From Rotaria socialis (lineage: Eukaryota > Rotifera > Eurotatoria > Philodinida > Philodinidae): DNA of 64,000 nucleotides. The notes below the pieces were generated by a model. It ran no database searches, was not told the origin of the DNA, and saw only the letters and a program-made list of their open reading frames with translations. The DNA is taken from contig CAJNYU010000497.1 of NCBI GenBank assembly GCA_905331475.1, positions 379,440 through 443,439 on the forward strand, read 5' to 3'. Below, piece after piece: positions 63,352-64,000 of this stretch; the stretch's first letter is position 1, and each line of letters starts with the position of its first letter. Position numbers and translations under genes: made by a program.

Positions 63352-63392
63352 NNNNNNNNNNNNNNNNNNNNNNNNNNNNNNNNNNNNNNNNN
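63352..63392. other. Assembly gap (41 N)
   Basis: Run of 41 undetermined bases. The left palindrome arm has about 1,242 bp between the two sequences that flank this gap, so the gap length is unlikely to be real. Confidence 0.97.
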
Positions 63393-63699
63393 CGATACTG
63401 GTTTTGAGTCAATGTCACAGTTGCAATAGATGGCAAAGTCACAGTTAAAATATTATTATTAGCTTGAATAATTCAAAACTATGCATGCTGATGTTAATAC
63501 ACAGTGTGATAAAAGTGGTAAATTGAATAAAAATATTCATTCAAAAGAAGATGTACATTTAATTGATTAGTTAACCAAGTAGCTTCCCGATCTTTTTCAT
63601 TAGATACAATTTGAAATGTATGGTAGACATTAGAGAACAATGATGATAGGGATTTTTTTGTGATCGAAGGAATTATTACTAAGTGCGATGGAAATGTGT

Positions 63700-64000
63700 G
63701 AACCTTTTGAATACAATGTTGCAGGCTAGTGAAAAATCTGTAGAGCTTTCAGTGTCTACTAAAATATGTCATGTATCTAATGGAAATATGCTGATATTTC
63801 AATTAAATATTTTTCATGTTGTAAATTGTGTGCAATTGAAAATTGTTTAATAATATAAGAGAGAAATAGCGGATAGCAGCGTAAAATTGTGATTGTTGTG
63901 TAATATATGGCAGAATCCATGCTCATGAAAGTTTCTCTAGTAAGATCCCATGGATAAATGCGTTTAGATCCTCACCAAAATGTTCTTTTGGTTGTTTCTA
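63700..64000. other. Unique sequence beyond the palindrome
   Basis: About 300 bp of AT-rich DNA outside the right arm. No gene or repeat seen before the window ends. Confidence 0.5.

Larger units (their letters stand above)
63021..63699. repeat. Right arm of VWA-gene palindrome (gapped)
   Basis: Inverted copy of 59108-60984. Homology ends at GAAATGTGT (63699); beyond it the sequence is unrelated to the DNA left of 59108. The arm is interrupted by Ns at 63352-63392. Confidence 0.85.

Overview
The window is eukaryotic nuclear DNA from a metazoan. It is AT-rich, genes are split by many short (about 45-90 nt) GT-AG introns, and recognisable products include animal families: an ETV6-type ETS factor with a Pointed domain, a neuronal-calcium-sensor protein, TAPT1, CEP95, NSF, peroxisomal GNPAT and MGST3. 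Short introns, tight gene spacing with splice-acceptor-like signals just upstream of start codons, and an inverted gene duplication at the right end fit a rotifer, most likely a bdelloid. That assignment is inference; no marker gene in the window proves it.

Layout. 0-6.5 kb: one 14-exon minus-strand gene for a 1,773-residue protein I do not recognise, with a Cys-rich segment. 7.8-10 kb: a second unrecognised minus-strand gene. 13.2-13.7 kb: a LURP-one/tubby-like gene. 14.9-17.5 kb: an ETV6-like ETS factor, followed by about 5 kb with no convincing gene. 22.5-23.1 kb: an NCS-family EF-hand gene. 23.9-25.7 kb: a mobile-element cluster, made of a GC-rich fold-back element with TA target duplications and a decayed hAT transposon with an 8-bp target duplication that carries a nested hAT MITE with its own 8-bp duplication. 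26.2-29.9 kb: a 17-exon Q-rich gene resembling QSER1/PRR12 (minus), divergent from TAPT1 (30.1-33.3 kb, plus). 33.7-34.6 kb: decayed coding remnants. 36.2-36.8 kb: RPS23 (minus). 37.9-41.3 kb: ZFAND4. 42.1-50.4 kb: CEP95, DTYMK and GNPAT in tandem, possibly a trans-spliced operon. 50.9-55.1 kb: NSF. 55.9-56.3 kb: V-ATPase subunit e. 56.7-57.6 kb: MGST3. 58.2-59.0 kb: a diverged inverted duplication of an unknown ORF pair. 59.1-63.7 kb: a larger, much younger inverted duplication of a VWA-domain gene, whose right copy is broken by a 41-N assembly gap.

Functionally most genes are housekeeping: translation (RPS23), dTMP synthesis (DTYMK), ether-lipid synthesis in peroxisomes (GNPAT), membrane fusion (NSF), proton pumping (ATP6V0E), eicosanoid/glutathione chemistry (MGST3) and centrosome/cilium biology (CEP95, TAPT1). 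The most unusual material is at the right end. There two head-to-head VWA gene copies differ more in their exons than in the flanking and intronic DNA I could compare. Exon borders below were placed by hand; for every complete gene described as multi-exon the exon phases sum to an open frame.
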